Assembly (NCBI GenBank): GCA_947095535.1
Contig: OX352772.1
Coordinates: forward strand, 257,791,746 to 257,855,745
DNA: 64,000 nt
Source of the DNA: Poecilobothrus nobilitatus
Lineage: Eukaryota; Arthropoda; Insecta; Diptera; Dolichopodidae
Reading direction: 5' to 3'
Positions 43,051 through 52,568 of this stretch are shown in pieces. A program made the position numbers and the translations under genes. Under the pieces are notes generated by a model that worked only from the letters and a program-made list of their open reading frames with translations, had not been told where the DNA came from and did no database searches. How positions within the stretch are numbered: position 1 is the first letter of the stretch; each line of letters opens with the position of its first letter.

Positions 43051-43053
43051 ATA
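43046..43053 (+). promoter_or_regulatory. TATA box overlapping penton stop, copy B
   Basis: TATAAATA at 43,046 overlaps the penton stop. It would place a start codon at 43,098, where copy A has ATG but copy B reads ATT. Confidence 0.5.
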
Positions 43054-43106
43054 AATGTCAGTTTGTAAATTTTAATATTAATTTTATTTTAAACGTAATT
43101 CAGAAA

Positions 43107-43535
43107 GTGTATTACAGATATTATTTAGTACAATCCGGAAGAGGTCTTGATGACATTGGGCCTTTGTTTCATTCTACCATACCTTACCAAAGAGGTCGCG
43201 GATTAGGAAGTTTTTTTGGAGGTCTTTTTAAGTATTTGAAACCTATATTTGCTTCAGGTGCTAATATATTTAAAAAAGAGGTCATTAACTCTGGTATTAG
43301 CGCTTTATCTGATATTGCATCAGGGGCAAATGTAAAGGAAGTTGTTCAAGATAGAGGTAAAGAAATTATGAAAAATGTAAGACGCGGAGCTGTTAGGAAG
43401 CTTAATGAAATGTATGGATTTGGTAAAAGAAAAAGGAAAACTATAAAAAGACTTAACATTAGCAATTCAAATTATTCTATGTCAAAACGGCGTAAAGTTA
43501 ATAAGAAAAAGAAACTAGAAGATATTTTTAACTAA
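43107..43535 (+). CDS. pVI-like minor capsid protein, copy B (start codon lost)
   Basis: The 142-codon frame has the same Gly-rich amphipathic segment (RGRGLGSFFGGLFKYLKPIF), an internal helix (GISALSDIASGANVKEVVQD) and a long basic tail (GFGKRKRKTIKRL, then KRRKVNKKKK). Relative to copy A the ATG has become ATT at about 43,098-43,100, so only non-ATG starts remain at the N-terminus. The tail lies 2 nt before the hexon ATG. Adenovirus pVI has a similar amphipathic-plus-basic plan and acts in membrane lysis and as protease cofactor. That parallel is inferred. Confidence 0.7.
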   Translation: MYYRYYLVQSGRGLDDIGPLFHSTIPYQRGRGLGSFFGGLFKYLKPIFASGANIFKKEVINSGISALSDIASGANVKEVVQDRGKEIMKNVRRGAVRKLNEMYGFGKRKRKTIKRLNISNSNYSMSKRRKVNKKKKLEDIFN

Positions 43536-43537
43536 TC

Positions 43538-44839
43538 ATGGTGGAATGTATGAAATCTGAATTAGATATTGTTAAAACTCAACCTATTCAATCCAATATT
43601 ATACGATCTGAGGAGGTTTCTTACAATCCAATTGCTTCCCTAGACAATCCGTCAACAATCGAATTTCTATCATTAGGTTATGGTGATACATATAGAGATT
43701 TATCTTCTGTATATTTACGATTAAAAGTACAAATTTTGAAAAAAGATGGAACTCATTGGAATAATGATAAAGGAACTGATGGAAGACTAATAGCACAACC
43801 AAGTGTTGTTAATAATCTTCTTCACTCTCTAATAAAACAGTGTAATGTACAGTTAAATGGTAAAAATATAACCCCCTCAGACGGTAATTACCACTACAGA
43901 GCTTACATTGAATCATTATTAAATTATGGTACAGATGCAGCAACAACACATTTGGAATGTGCCGGTTGGAATCTGGATAAACCAAATATAGCAAAATTTG
44001 ACAATGTTAGTTCAAAGGAGCGCCAAAAAGCTTACCAAAATAGAAATGTTGTAGAGCTTATGGGCAAATTACATGTAGATATGTTCAAACAGCCAACTCT
44101 TCTGATAAATAATGTTGATGTTAGAATAGTTTTAACATTAGAAAAACCAGAATTTTTCTTTTTCGGAGATGATTCTGATGAATCTCAATTAAAAATTGTA
44201 GAAGCAACATTGTTTATGAGACATGCAACTTTTAATCCTAGTGTATTATTAGCACATAATGCTGTTATTGAGAAGTCGAACGCCAAATATAATTATAAAC
44301 GGGTAGAAGTAAAAAGTTTTACGATTCCTTCTAAAAGTACAACTATTTCGCTTGATAATGTATTTATTGGGCAGTTACCAAACACGATATTATTTTGTAT
44401 GACAGAGAATGCCGGTTACTCTGGAAAAAGATCAAAAAATCCATTTAATTTTAAACACTTTGATATTTCTCAATTCATGTTATATGTAAATGGAGTACAA
44501 ATACCTAATACAATAATTGAAACCAGTTTTACGGAAGAAAATAATTGTTATACACGTGCATATCATACGCTATTTTCTGGTACAGGCATATATCATAATG
44601 ATAAAGGTCATCAGATAACAAAATCTATGTTTAATAATGGATTCTTTATATTAGCTTTTGATTTAACTCCAGATACATCAGGAAATGAAGTGTGTCATGG
44701 ATTACTTAATCAAAGCACTGTCCGAAGTGAAGCAAGGCTATCAAAACCGCTTCCATCAACTCGATCTGCTATAGTTTATGGAGATTTTGATGCAAGTTCA
44801 CAAACTGATAAAAATCGAAATGTGTTCACAAATCTATAA
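43538..44839 (+). CDS. Polinton-2 hexon-like major capsid protein, intact
   Basis: This 433-aa double jelly-roll capsid protein would form the hexons. The N-terminus has MKSELDIVKTQPIQSNI, then PSTIEFLSLGYGDTYRDLSS. Next come VNNLLHSLIKQCNVQLNGKN and HYRAYIESLLNYGTDAATTH, the classic Polinton/adintovirus MCP signature (also seen in animal proteins annotated as F54H12.2-like). The second half has a KSFTIPSKSTTISLDNVFIG segment. No stops interrupt it, although neighbouring genes are broken. It follows the pVI-like gene by 2 nt. The stop region contains the TATA box of the next gene. Confidence 0.9.
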   Translation: MVECMKSELDIVKTQPIQSNIIRSEEVSYNPIASLDNPSTIEFLSLGYGDTYRDLSSVYLRLKVQILKKDGTHWNNDKGTDGRLIAQPSVVNNLLHSLIKQCNVQLNGKNITPSDGNYHYRAYIESLLNYGTDAATTHLECAGWNLDKPNIAKFDNVSSKERQKAYQNRNVVELMGKLHVDMFKQPTLLINNVDVRIVLTLEKPEFFFFGDDSDESQLKIVEATLFMRHATFNPSVLLAHNAVIEKSNAKYNYKRVEVKSFTIPSKSTTISLDNVFIGQLPNTILFCMTENAGYSGKRSKNPFNFKHFDISQFMLYVNGVQIPNTIIETSFTEENNCYTRAYHTLFSGTGIYHNDKGHQITKSMFNNGFFILAFDLTPDTSGNEVCHGLLNQSTVRSEARLSKPLPSTRSAIVYGDFDASSQTDKNRNVFTNL

Positions 44840-44842
44840 ATA
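44835..44842 (+). promoter_or_regulatory. TATA box overlapping the hexon stop codon
   Basis: TATAAATA at 44,835 covers the hexon stop (TAA at 44,837-44,839) and lies exactly 43 nt before the ATG at 44,878. Confidence 0.6.
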
Positions 44843-44877
44843 GATTACTTAAGACTTGAATTTGAGTATTTCTTAAG

Positions 44878-45213
44878 ATGTCATTAACCTGTGCACTTGT
44901 AGATGTAACATTTTGTTGTGATGATAAAAACAACTTATTCGCGAAAGATTTTTGCTTACTTGGAATTAAAGAACCTTGTAAAAAATTAATAAAAGAGTTT
45001 ACATACAAATTTCCAACAAAAGAACTTTTAAATTATCATCTTGAAAATTATACTTTTGGAACTGTTCACAATAAAAAAATAAATAACGATCTTAGACAGA
45101 TATTGGAGAAATTTGATATTATTATAACAAATGAAAAAATAAAAAAAGATTTCTTAATAAATTACACTAACGAAATAAGTAAAGTGTATGATTTAAGTAA
45201 ATTTGATTCATGA
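44878..45213 (+). CDS. Second exonuclease-like ORFan in element 2
   Basis: This intact 111-aa frame starts MSLTCALVDVTFCCDDKNNL, then FAKDFCLLGIKEPCKKLIKE and KFPTKELLNYHLE. It ends with FDIIITNEKIKKDFLINYTN. Strand, D-x-T/Q turn, 'K(D/E)hxhL' strand, and a late 'hhh.N/KG.xKKxFL' helix follow the same order as the family at 28,003-28,362. I read it as a diverged paralogue within the same element. Position after the hexon and before the protease (4-nt ATGA overlap) suggests co-expression with capsid genes. Function unknown. Confidence 0.5.
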   Translation: MSLTCALVDVTFCCDDKNNLFAKDFCLLGIKEPCKKLIKEFTYKFPTKELLNYHLENYTFGTVHNKKINNDLRQILEKFDIIITNEKIKKDFLINYTNEISKVYDLSKFDS

Positions 45214-45701
45214 ATACTTTAGAATTAACTAATATATTAAGATGTAACAAATACACAAACAAATTTTTGAAAGGAGTTTTTGCTTTGGATAAATCACCTA
45301 ATATAGTTGAAAGGCCAACATTCATGATTGTCAACACTGATAAAGCAAAAGATCCTGGAACACCAGATCCTTGGTTAGTTATTTTTATTCCAAAAGATGG
45401 TTGTATAGAATATTTTGATTCTTACGGTGGCACACCAGATAAACCAGAAATTCTTAATTATTTAAAAAACCAATGCATAATATTTAATGATAGACAATTA
45501 CAAAGTAACTTTTCAGATGTATGTGGACAATATTGTTGTGTTTACGCTTGGTGTAAGTGTAATAATATAAGTATGAATAAATTTTTAACACAATTTAGTA
45601 GTGTTAGTTATATCCATAATGATAATCTAATTTTAAAACTTTATAACAGCATATTTGGGAAAAAGTATATTCAGAGCTGTGTTTCTAAACAAAAAATATA
45701 A
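45210..45701 (+). CDS. Polinton-2 adenain-like protease with altered catalytic His
   Basis: This 163-aa protein has the Ulp1/adenain layout. FMIVNTDKAKDPGTPDPWLV precedes IEYFDSYGG (catalytic Asp), and DVCGQYCCVYAW holds the Gln and nucleophile Cys. The residue before the conserved Trp should be the catalytic His (as in NGTHWVAYY of element 1). Here the codon is CCT (Pro), one base from CAT. Unless a neighbouring residue compensates, the enzyme would be inactive. The frame is otherwise intact. It overlaps the previous gene by 4 nt. Confidence 0.75.
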   Translation: MNTLELTNILRCNKYTNKFLKGVFALDKSPNIVERPTFMIVNTDKAKDPGTPDPWLVIFIPKDGCIEYFDSYGGTPDKPEILNYLKNQCIIFNDRQLQSNFSDVCGQYCCVYAWCKCNNISMNKFLTQFSSVSYIHNDNLILKLYNSIFGKKYIQSCVSKQKI

Positions 45702-46251
45702 ATATATATATATCTAAAATATTGCGGTTTTTTAACTCATTTTAAAACAACTGTGAGAGGAATAGTATCATATACAGTATGTTATTGGCCTATACTACTT
45801 TTTAAACGAAGTACATACGGTAAAAATTGTTGTTGGTTTTCATACAGAATTAATAGAAGCAACAATTTCATTACACCGCATTGGGAAAAAATTAATGTTT
45901 ATTAATTATGAAGATTGGTTGGAATTTTATTAGCAATATCATCTACATCCTAAAAATAAAGTTTCCTGCTTACAATTTGGTATAAAAGCTGGAAAACCAC
46001 GGTCATTTGTACTAAAAGATGAGGAAATTGATAAATTTCGTAATCTATTTAATTTTATCCACTTAGTAATGGTTTACAAAAAAAATGCTGAAGGATGTGT
46101 AAAAGATTACGTAAGAAAATATATTAGAACGTGTGTGGTAAACCAGCAAACTATATTAAAAGATGAAATATACATTCCATTAAACCGGTTTAATGTTCAA
46201 TGTAATTATTCTAGATTATTTTTTGAGATTCCATTCTTATTAAAAGAATAA
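45698..46251 (+). pseudogene. 'QCNYSRLF' family ORFan, element 2 copy (broken)
   Basis: From about 45,840 the frame reads MFINYEDWLEFY, then a TAG at about 45,931. It resumes QYHLHPKNKVSCLQFGIKAG, DKFRNLFNFIHLVM, and ends FNVQCNYSRLFFEIPFLLKE. The element-3 gene (63,187-63,731, opposite strand) matches along the length (MNYLEWYTFY, CLMLDFIQAVM, AQCNYSRLFYEIPMFLSE). The N-terminal ~50 residues are scrambled by frame changes. A TATAAATA at 45,698 overlaps the protease stop and is the likely promoter. No known family recognised. Confidence 0.6.
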
Positions 46252-46345
46252 ATAGATAAATATTTAAATATAAATCAAGAGAATAAAATGTTAGAATAAG
46301 ATTAAACTGTAAAATAAATTTATAATAAAAAATTTTAAATAAACT

Positions 46346-46537
46346 TTATTTACTTTTGTTTTTACAATTACAATAAAATATGGTAATAGCAAAAACAACA
46401 CAATAAATAAACAAAAATGTAAAAAATAATGTTAAACATCTACAATAATACGGATATAATGTGGTTGGTTGCAAATTCTCTTTATCATTGTCCAAAGATT
46501 CAGAAACTTGCCCCCTTTCTACAAAATTACTGTCCAT
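46346..46537 (-). CDS. Small single-pass membrane protein
   Basis: This 63-aa frame has a hydrophilic N-terminus (MDSNFVERGQVSESLDNDKE), a strongly hydrophobic segment of about 22 residues (LTLFFTFLFIYCVVFAITIF), and a short basic CNCKNKSK tail. This is the profile of a type I or tail-anchored membrane peptide. It is convergent with the QCNYSRLF gene and divergent from the Cys-rich PDTC gene. A membrane role in entry or exit is possible but not shown. No homologue is visible in elements 1 or 3. Confidence 0.5.
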   Translation of the reverse strand: MDSNFVERGQVSESLDNDKENLQPTTLYPYYCRCLTLFFTFLFIYCVVFAITIFYCNCKNKSK

Positions 46538-46661
46538 TTGAAATGTTAAAATGTTGAATAACCAGACTTTTTGAGAAAATTAAGTATTTTTTTTATTAAT
46601 TTGCAGTGTTACTAAGATTAGAACTGACAACTGACTGAATAAAAATTCAAATTTTGAAAAG

Positions 46662-46669
46662 GTATAAAA
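46662..46669 (+). promoter_or_regulatory. TATA box 43 nt before the PDTC gene
   Basis: TATAAAAA at 46,662 is 43 nt before the ATG at 46,705, which supports that ATG over the in-frame codon at 46,654. Confidence 0.55.
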
Positions 46670-46704
46670 AGAATGCATTTTCTTTATTGGTATTTATTTT
46701 AAGA

Positions 46705-46992
46705 ATGGATGTGAAAGATTTCTTAGAAAAATACTCATTTACATTATTAGATGAACACAAAACTTATATTTCAAATTTATACAATTACTTAGAAAAATTT
46801 GTTGGTAAAGAACAGTACAGTTCAAAATATGGTACACATTTTAGGTGCTGTCCTTGGGCTTATAATAATTGTACGTCAGGGCCTGACACTTGTAAATACT
46901 ATTTTGTAGAAAAATATAACAAAGAATTAGAAAAGTTAATTAAATGGTATAAGCATAATGTCAAAAGCTCAAATTGTAATGGAAATTCATAG
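46705..46992 (+). CDS. Cys-rich 'PDTC' family protein, element 2 copy
   Basis: This 95-aa frame starts MDVKDFLEKYSFTLLDEHKT and contains THFRCCPWAYNNCTSGPDTC followed by a Lys-rich helix. It is the counterpart of the element-1 protein at 12,110-12,403 (ICPYTSDNTTSLPDTC). The 46,705 start is preferred because a TATA box lies 43 nt upstream and because the element-1 homologue also begins with MD. It overlaps the integrase start by 35 nt in another frame. Adjacency to integrase in both lineages suggests a linked role, for example as an integration cofactor. That is inference. Confidence 0.6.
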   Translation: MDVKDFLEKYSFTLLDEHKTYISNLYNYLEKFVGKEQYSSKYGTHFRCCPWAYNNCTSGPDTCKYYFVEKYNKELEKLIKWYKHNVKSSNCNGNS

Positions 46993-47911
46993 ACCAGCAA
47001 GGCGTAGATATCCTAGAAGGAAATTCTTACAAAGAGGTTTAAATGATACTTGGCAAATTGATTTAGTTGAAATGATACCATACGCAAAGTTTAATAATGG
47101 CTTTAAATATATGTTAAATGCCATAGATATATTTTCTAAATACACATATGCTGAACCTGTAAAAACAAAGAATGCTGAAAATGTTTTAAATGCCCTGAAA
47201 TCAATTTTTGAGCGCGCTAAAGTTATATCCAAAAATATTCACTCTGATCAAGGCAAAGAGTTTTTTAATTCACAATTCCAAAACTATATGAGAGGAAAAA
47301 TAATCAACCACTATCATACATACAGTGAATTAAAAGCATCAACTGTTGAACGATTTAATCGTACAATGAAACATTCTATGTGGAAAAAATTTAGTCTAAA
47401 TGGAAATTATAAATGGTTATCTATTCTGCAATCAATAATAAAAGATTATAATTCAAGAAAACATTCTACAATAAAGATTCCACATGAAAAAGTTACGCAA
47501 AAAAATGAAAGAAATATATTGAAAAATATATATATGCAACCTAAAATGTTTCAAAAAAGTAAATATAAGGTTGGTGAATATCTAAGAATAAGTAAATATA
47601 AAGGTCACTTCGAAAAAGGCTATCAACCAAATTGGTCAACTGAAATATTTAAAATTGATAAGATCAATAATACCTATCCAGTTACATATCAATTATCAGA
47701 TTATAAAAATAATCCTATTTCAGGTGGTTTCTACAAAGAGGAACTCACTCCTGTTAAATATCCAAATTCTTACCTGGTAGAAAAAATTATTAAAAAACAA
47801 GGTAATAAAGTTTTTGTTAAATGGTTAGGGTTCAATGATGATCATAATACTTGGATTAATAAAGAAATAAATTTTAACATATTTGATATTTATTTATGCT
47901 ATTTATACTAA
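46958..47911 (+). CDS. Polinton-2 integrase with chromodomain, intact
   Basis: This 317-aa retroviral-type integrase is open throughout. The DDE residues sit in TWQIDLVEMI (about residue 31), IHSDQGKEFFN (about residue 90) and ASTVERFNRTMKHSMW (about residue 127). The central SH3-like region (YKVGEYLRISKYKGHFEKGY) and a C-terminal chromodomain (YLVEKIIKKQGNKVFVKWLG, then HNTWINKEINF) complete the Polinton c-integrase layout. A canonical N-terminal HHCC zinc finger is not in this frame; some Polinton integrases are similarly short. It would join linear element ends to the genome. With the hexon it is the best preserved gene of element 2. Confidence 0.9.
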   Translation: MSKAQIVMEIHRPARRRYPRRKFLQRGLNDTWQIDLVEMIPYAKFNNGFKYMLNAIDIFSKYTYAEPVKTKNAENVLNALKSIFERAKVISKNIHSDQGKEFFNSQFQNYMRGKIINHYHTYSELKASTVERFNRTMKHSMWKKFSLNGNYKWLSILQSIIKDYNSRKHSTIKIPHEKVTQKNERNILKNIYMQPKMFQKSKYKVGEYLRISKYKGHFEKGYQPNWSTEIFKIDKINNTYPVTYQLSDYKNNPISGGFYKEELTPVKYPNSYLVEKIIKKQGNKVFVKWLGFNDDHNTWINKEINFNIFDIYLCYLY

Positions 47912-47966
47912 AATTTTTAAATAAAAATTTAAACATTATATTTCTAATTAATTATTAACATTAGAT

Positions 47967-50900
47967 CTTTTATATCCATAGGGAAATACGTTTTTCTAAC
48001 CTAGTTTGATATTTTTTTATTTCAGGAACTGTGATAACTTTATGCTCTTTATTACGTCGAATATTTTGTGAAAGTATGTATATATCGTTGTCTTCCTTCA
48101 CATTTAGCATCGCTTCTTTAACTGTATTAAAATTAATTTTTTGGGAGGCTGTATAGTTTAAACAAATTCCTTTAACTTTACAAACTAGTTTTCCTTCATT
48201 GTCTTTTGTACTGTGAACTTTATATGCATAGTTTTTAGGGCCTCCACTTACAAATTCTGTAATGTAACTTCCAACACCATAACATTCTAATTCATCGGTC
48301 ATATCTCCTATAAAATTCCCTGTTTGGGGTTCATATTCTCCTATACGACTTACATATATTACGGAATCAGTGTCATAATATAAAACTCTATCCTTTAGTT
48401 TTTCTAAATAACTATATAATTTTAATCGAGCTTGAATAGTTGTGTAAGCTGCAATACATACATTTACAGGAGATAATGATTCACCTGCTTCTTCTTTGTA
48501 CTGCCAATTAACTATAATGTTTTCCTCACTTACTGGAAGAATACCACAAACGTCTATAGATGGATTTGTTAATATGTCATATAAATCCTTAGGTTGATTA
48601 ATAATTATTGTTTTTTGTAAGTTTTCTCTCTGTCCAAATTTACCCCAAAAAGAATTACGCATTAATTTTGCAAAAGATCGTAGTCCCTGATTATTTACAA
48701 TTTCATTAAATTCTAGTTAAATATTTTCATTTCTAAGAAAATCCGTTATATACTTCTCTTTCTCTTCCTTTCTTATACAGTTAGCTCAAGTAAAGCTCTT
48801 TCGTTATCATTATTAACAAAATTCATTTAGGTTTTTTTCCTCACTACATGTGCGACATAAGGAAAACATTAATTTGTTGTTTTGTTTTACAGGTAATACT
48901 GGATGTATAAGATTTTCTGGTGGTAAAATTTTACATTTTATAAGTCCATTCAAATCTTTTAAATTTTGTTTAGTATAATTAACGTTTCCTACATAAACAT
49001 CTGGATGGCCGACAGGAAATTTTCCATATTTGCAAACCCATGGATATAAAGAACAAATATCTATATATTTTATTTTTTCTCCTTTTTTACATTTGTAGTA
49101 GTTGTAAACATTATCTGTACGACCACCATAAAAAGAATCCCGAGGTTTTAATGGTGAAAGTTGTACTAATGGATGGTTATTTAAGTAATTCATTTTGTTT
49201 TTACTTATTTGAGAATAAAAATCACATTCCCACATTTCAATTATATTGTAATCTAATCTTTTCAATCTATCAGATTTTCCAATAGTTCTATCATATCGTT
49301 CATTCATTGTATCATTTTATCACCATATAAATATGAATTACGATTACGTGGAAAACAGAAACTTGATTAGTTTCTGAAGAAAAACCATCAACTTTTACAC
49401 CGGCTACGACAGCTTCTTTGTGTTTAGCAGCATGTCTAATGTTAATATTCCGTTTTTCCTCCTCCCAAACTAACCATCGAATAGCTGCCTTTGTTTGGTT
49501 ATCTGAATACCTATACCCGTTTTTGGGTATTAAACCAATCGTATCTGGTTTTAAAAAATTACGTCTAAATGCAAGATTACAAGCAGACGCTATAGTTGTG
49601 GCCTCTAGAAAAGGTTCAACGTTACATTCTCTAAGAAAAAATTCTCTGAACTTTAAGCATGATTGCGTTAGTATTGCTACGTCATTTATACAATATTTTA
49701 CAATATCATTTTCCATATAGAATTCATCATTTTTGTGATCTTCATACCATTTCAGAAATACTTCACGTTCGTTAGTTTTCACGGTATCTGGGTTATAATA
49801 TTGAACAGGTGGTAATGGTCCAATATAATTTTTATTTTCCGTTGTATTGAAGAAATGCGGGAAATATCCTTTTTCAAATCAATTTGTAAATCAAAAGCCT
49901 TTGGTAATTTTGATAACGCCATTGCAAAGTAATTAGTTGAGTCTATAAATTTTATGTTATCTAATAACATCATGATAATTTTTGAACCTCGCATAATTAG
50001 TTTAGTTTTTAAAGAGGTTTTTTTCTAATATAATATTTAAAATAAATTGATGGTCAAAAGATTGTCCATTATGTGCTATTACCACGACAGTTTTGAATTC
50101 TTTTCTTATCTCCATTATGTACATCAGAAATTGCTTTATAATATTTCCCTCTTTAATTCCTCTTCTTCTAAATTTACATGTTTCACAAAAATATAACGAG
50201 GACAACGAAATACATGCGTCACATCTTTGCTCGAAAACACACAAATTTGGTTCATGTAGTTTAATATCTGATAGAATACCTCTTAAGTACTTCTCTGCAA
50301 AAGCTTTTTCTTGTTGTGTTTCCAAATCGTAAAATATATAAATAAAATTTTTTAGTTTAGGTTGATTTTTGTTTTGTTGAATAAAACATTTATGATTCTC
50401 AGGAACATAGTTACTGCAAATCTTGCAAAAGTATTCCCCACATACATGGTTTCTGTCGGCTCTATAAAGTTTTAAGCAAGACAAACATTTTTTAACTTCG
50501 TCACAAATACTGTTGCGTTTTGAACTTGACGCCCTATGGTTATCTAAACACATTCGACCTCGAAATGAACGATTACAATCCTTGCATAAAATTTGTTTTA
50601 AATTATTAAGACATGGTGGAGAATTTTGACAGCATGGACATGTTCCTGTGCATCTATGATTACTTTTGTTGTTGTATGGAATGTGGCAATCTTCACAATA
50701 ATGACTGACGCAAAAGGTTGCAGTCAGCGATTTTATTACGTTGTAGTGATCTTTATAAAACAACAAATTTAGCCGTTTTTCAGGTCCAATTCCTTTAAAT
50801 ATTACCTCTCTGCCTCTTGTTCCCCATTTGTACACAACAATTTTATAATTTTTCAAATATTCTTGAAACTTTTTGAGTTCTTGTATTCCACAACCTTTAT

Positions 50901-51673
50901 TTGGAATTTTTACTCTTGCATTTTTAGTTAGTTCGATAGCTTTTAAAGTTTGTAATTTTCCTGTATCATTACGAATTTTGTGTTTGTAGTTCTTATCATT
51001 TTTAGTTTGTGATATCGCCACAATTAAGGCCTGAGGTAGACATAAATTGTTTTTGTTTTTAATGCAAATTATTCTCTTTCGCTTTAAGCTTTCCTCATCA
51101 TATGATGAATATTTTTGTGATCTTCCTCTCCCAAATGGTAGCCTTACAGAAGTAACTGAAAGACAAAATGTATCTGTGCTTAAACCTGTAACATAAAAAC
51201 AAAATAAAAGTATTAATAATAAAAATAATAATGAAGTATTTATTTAGTAGTTACCTTCAGAATTACTTTGAAAAATTTTTGATATCATTTCCCATACATC
51301 AGAAAATGTTAGATCGCCTGCATTTCCAAAACTTAGCCATCCAGGACAATGTTGCTGGAAGCTTTCTCCACAGAATGTTAATCCTACCTTATCTAGAGGG
51401 TGCAAATTAGTTGTAACATCTCGAATTATTTTATACAACGCATTTTTTATCCAGTTAACCGGTTCTACGTTATTAGGAACTGAATTAATTATAAACTTGA
51501 CTTTACGTCCACGTACGTTAAAACGTTTGACTACTGATGCTGAATCACTTTCAATCCTATAAGGAAGTGATTCTATCTCCGGTGAATGATTAAAAAATCT
51601 TTCTAATAAAAATTTTTTGACATTTTTATTTATTTTTTGTATTGATTCGCTTGCTGCAGCTATTTGACCAAAC
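47967..51673 (-). pseudogene. Polinton-2 protein-primed family B DNA polymerase (broken)
   Basis: The N-terminal region (51,244-51,673) includes VGLTFCGESFQQHCPGWLSF. A 69-bp intron follows, then a Cys-rich zinc-binding region (CEDCHIPYNN, CPCCQNSPPC, CKDCNRSFRG) at about 50,400-50,720. Exo I is YIFYDLETQQ, Exo II VVIAHNGQSFDHQF and Exo III YCINDVAILTQSCL. Palm motif A is YIDICSLYPWVCKYG, motif B KLMRNSFWGKFGQ and motif C YYDTDSVIYVS. Frames change or stop near 50,000, 49,790, 49,310, 48,820 and 48,720. The catalytic motifs themselves are intact. It belongs to the NSFWGK-type lineage shared with element 3, not with element 1. Confidence 0.85.
51186..51254 (-). other. Spliceosomal intron (69 bp) in Polinton-2 polymerase
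   Basis: On the - strand the sequence reads exon TTCTGAAG, then gtaactac...tatgttacag (GT...AG with a T-rich 3' end), then exon GTTTAAGCAC. Removing it restores the frame across SNSE-G-LSTDTFC. The element-3 polymerase has the same protein segment (QSNSEELSTDTFC) with no insertion at 59,600-59,630. The intron interior is very AT-rich. Confidence 0.8.
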
Positions 51674-51674
51674 T

Positions 51675-52085
51675 AACCAAAACTAATTTAAATATTTCGT
51701 TTTTAGAGTAAAAAAATTTCTTCAAGCAAATATTTGCAACAATGTTTGTAAGATGTATGAATTCTAAAAAAGTAATTAGAATATTTCCAATTTTAATTAA
51801 ATATACGTTAGCACATTGTATATATTGCATGCAATTGCATTTGATATAAATTATCAAAAAGGAATTTATAGAATAAATTCAGGTTTAAACACTACATTTT
51901 TTTGAATCTTTCTTTGAAATAGAAAATATTTCAACAATGTTTGATTTATTTTTATTTAGTTTGACTTATGAAGCCGAAAGCAGTTACAATAAATTAAAAT
52001 TTTAATTAATATGCTTTGGTAAATTCTATAGATTTCTAACAATTTTATTTAATATAAATACTGCAGAATTTTATAGAAGAAATCA
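51675..52085. other. AT-rich gap between polymerase and OB-like gene
   Basis: About 410 bp upstream of the polymerase reading frame show no convincing gene. It presumably holds the divergent promoters of polymerase (-) and the OB-like gene (+), but I see no TATA box at the recurrent spacing. Confidence 0.4.
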
Positions 52086-52089
52086 TAGT

Positions 52090-52568
52090 CTAAAATCAAG
52101 CAAAGTAAACAACAGGTTGTGCTTCCACCGAAGAGGAAGAAATCCCAGCATCAGCAGTAACCTCAACACCAACAAGCATCACAGCACCAGCAACAATTAC
52201 AGCACCAGCAACAATCCCAACAACAACAATACGAACAACACCAATCATATGAGCGACCAAAAAGATGTTTGGAATCATTTAATGCAAAAATAAAAAGAAA
52301 AACTTTTTTAAAGGTAAAAGATATGGAGCCAGATGCGCTCTATACAATTAAAAAAGTTAAACTATTACCAACAGTTAATGGACCGTCTTGGGTTTTTGAA
52401 ACAGAAAATTACATAATTTTTATACCAAAAACCTATCTGGACCTATTCGAAGATAAGGAATTCCGGGAGGAAATTCTAAAAGGCGATCTCTATTTAATTA
52501 GAGATAGCACTGAAAATTTAAAACTGCTTGATGAAACAAGCAATAAACATTTAGCAATTAACCAATAA
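52090..52568 (+). pseudogene. OB-like nuclear protein with poly-Gln N-terminus, element 2 copy
   Basis: The frame reads VVLPPKRKKSQHQQ (a nuclear-localisation-like basic run), then a TAA at about 52,156-52,158. A Gln/His-rich tract continues in frame (SQHQQQLQHQQQSQQQQYEQ). A folded domain follows: KDMEPDALYTIKKVKLLP, GPSWVFETENYIIFIPKTYL, GDLYLIRDSTENLKLL. That domain parallels the C-terminal part of 19,495-20,013 of element 1. A CAA or CAG to TAA change would explain the single stop. The pattern suits an OB-fold single-strand DNA-binding protein (inferred), next to the polymerase in both elements. Confidence 0.55.
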
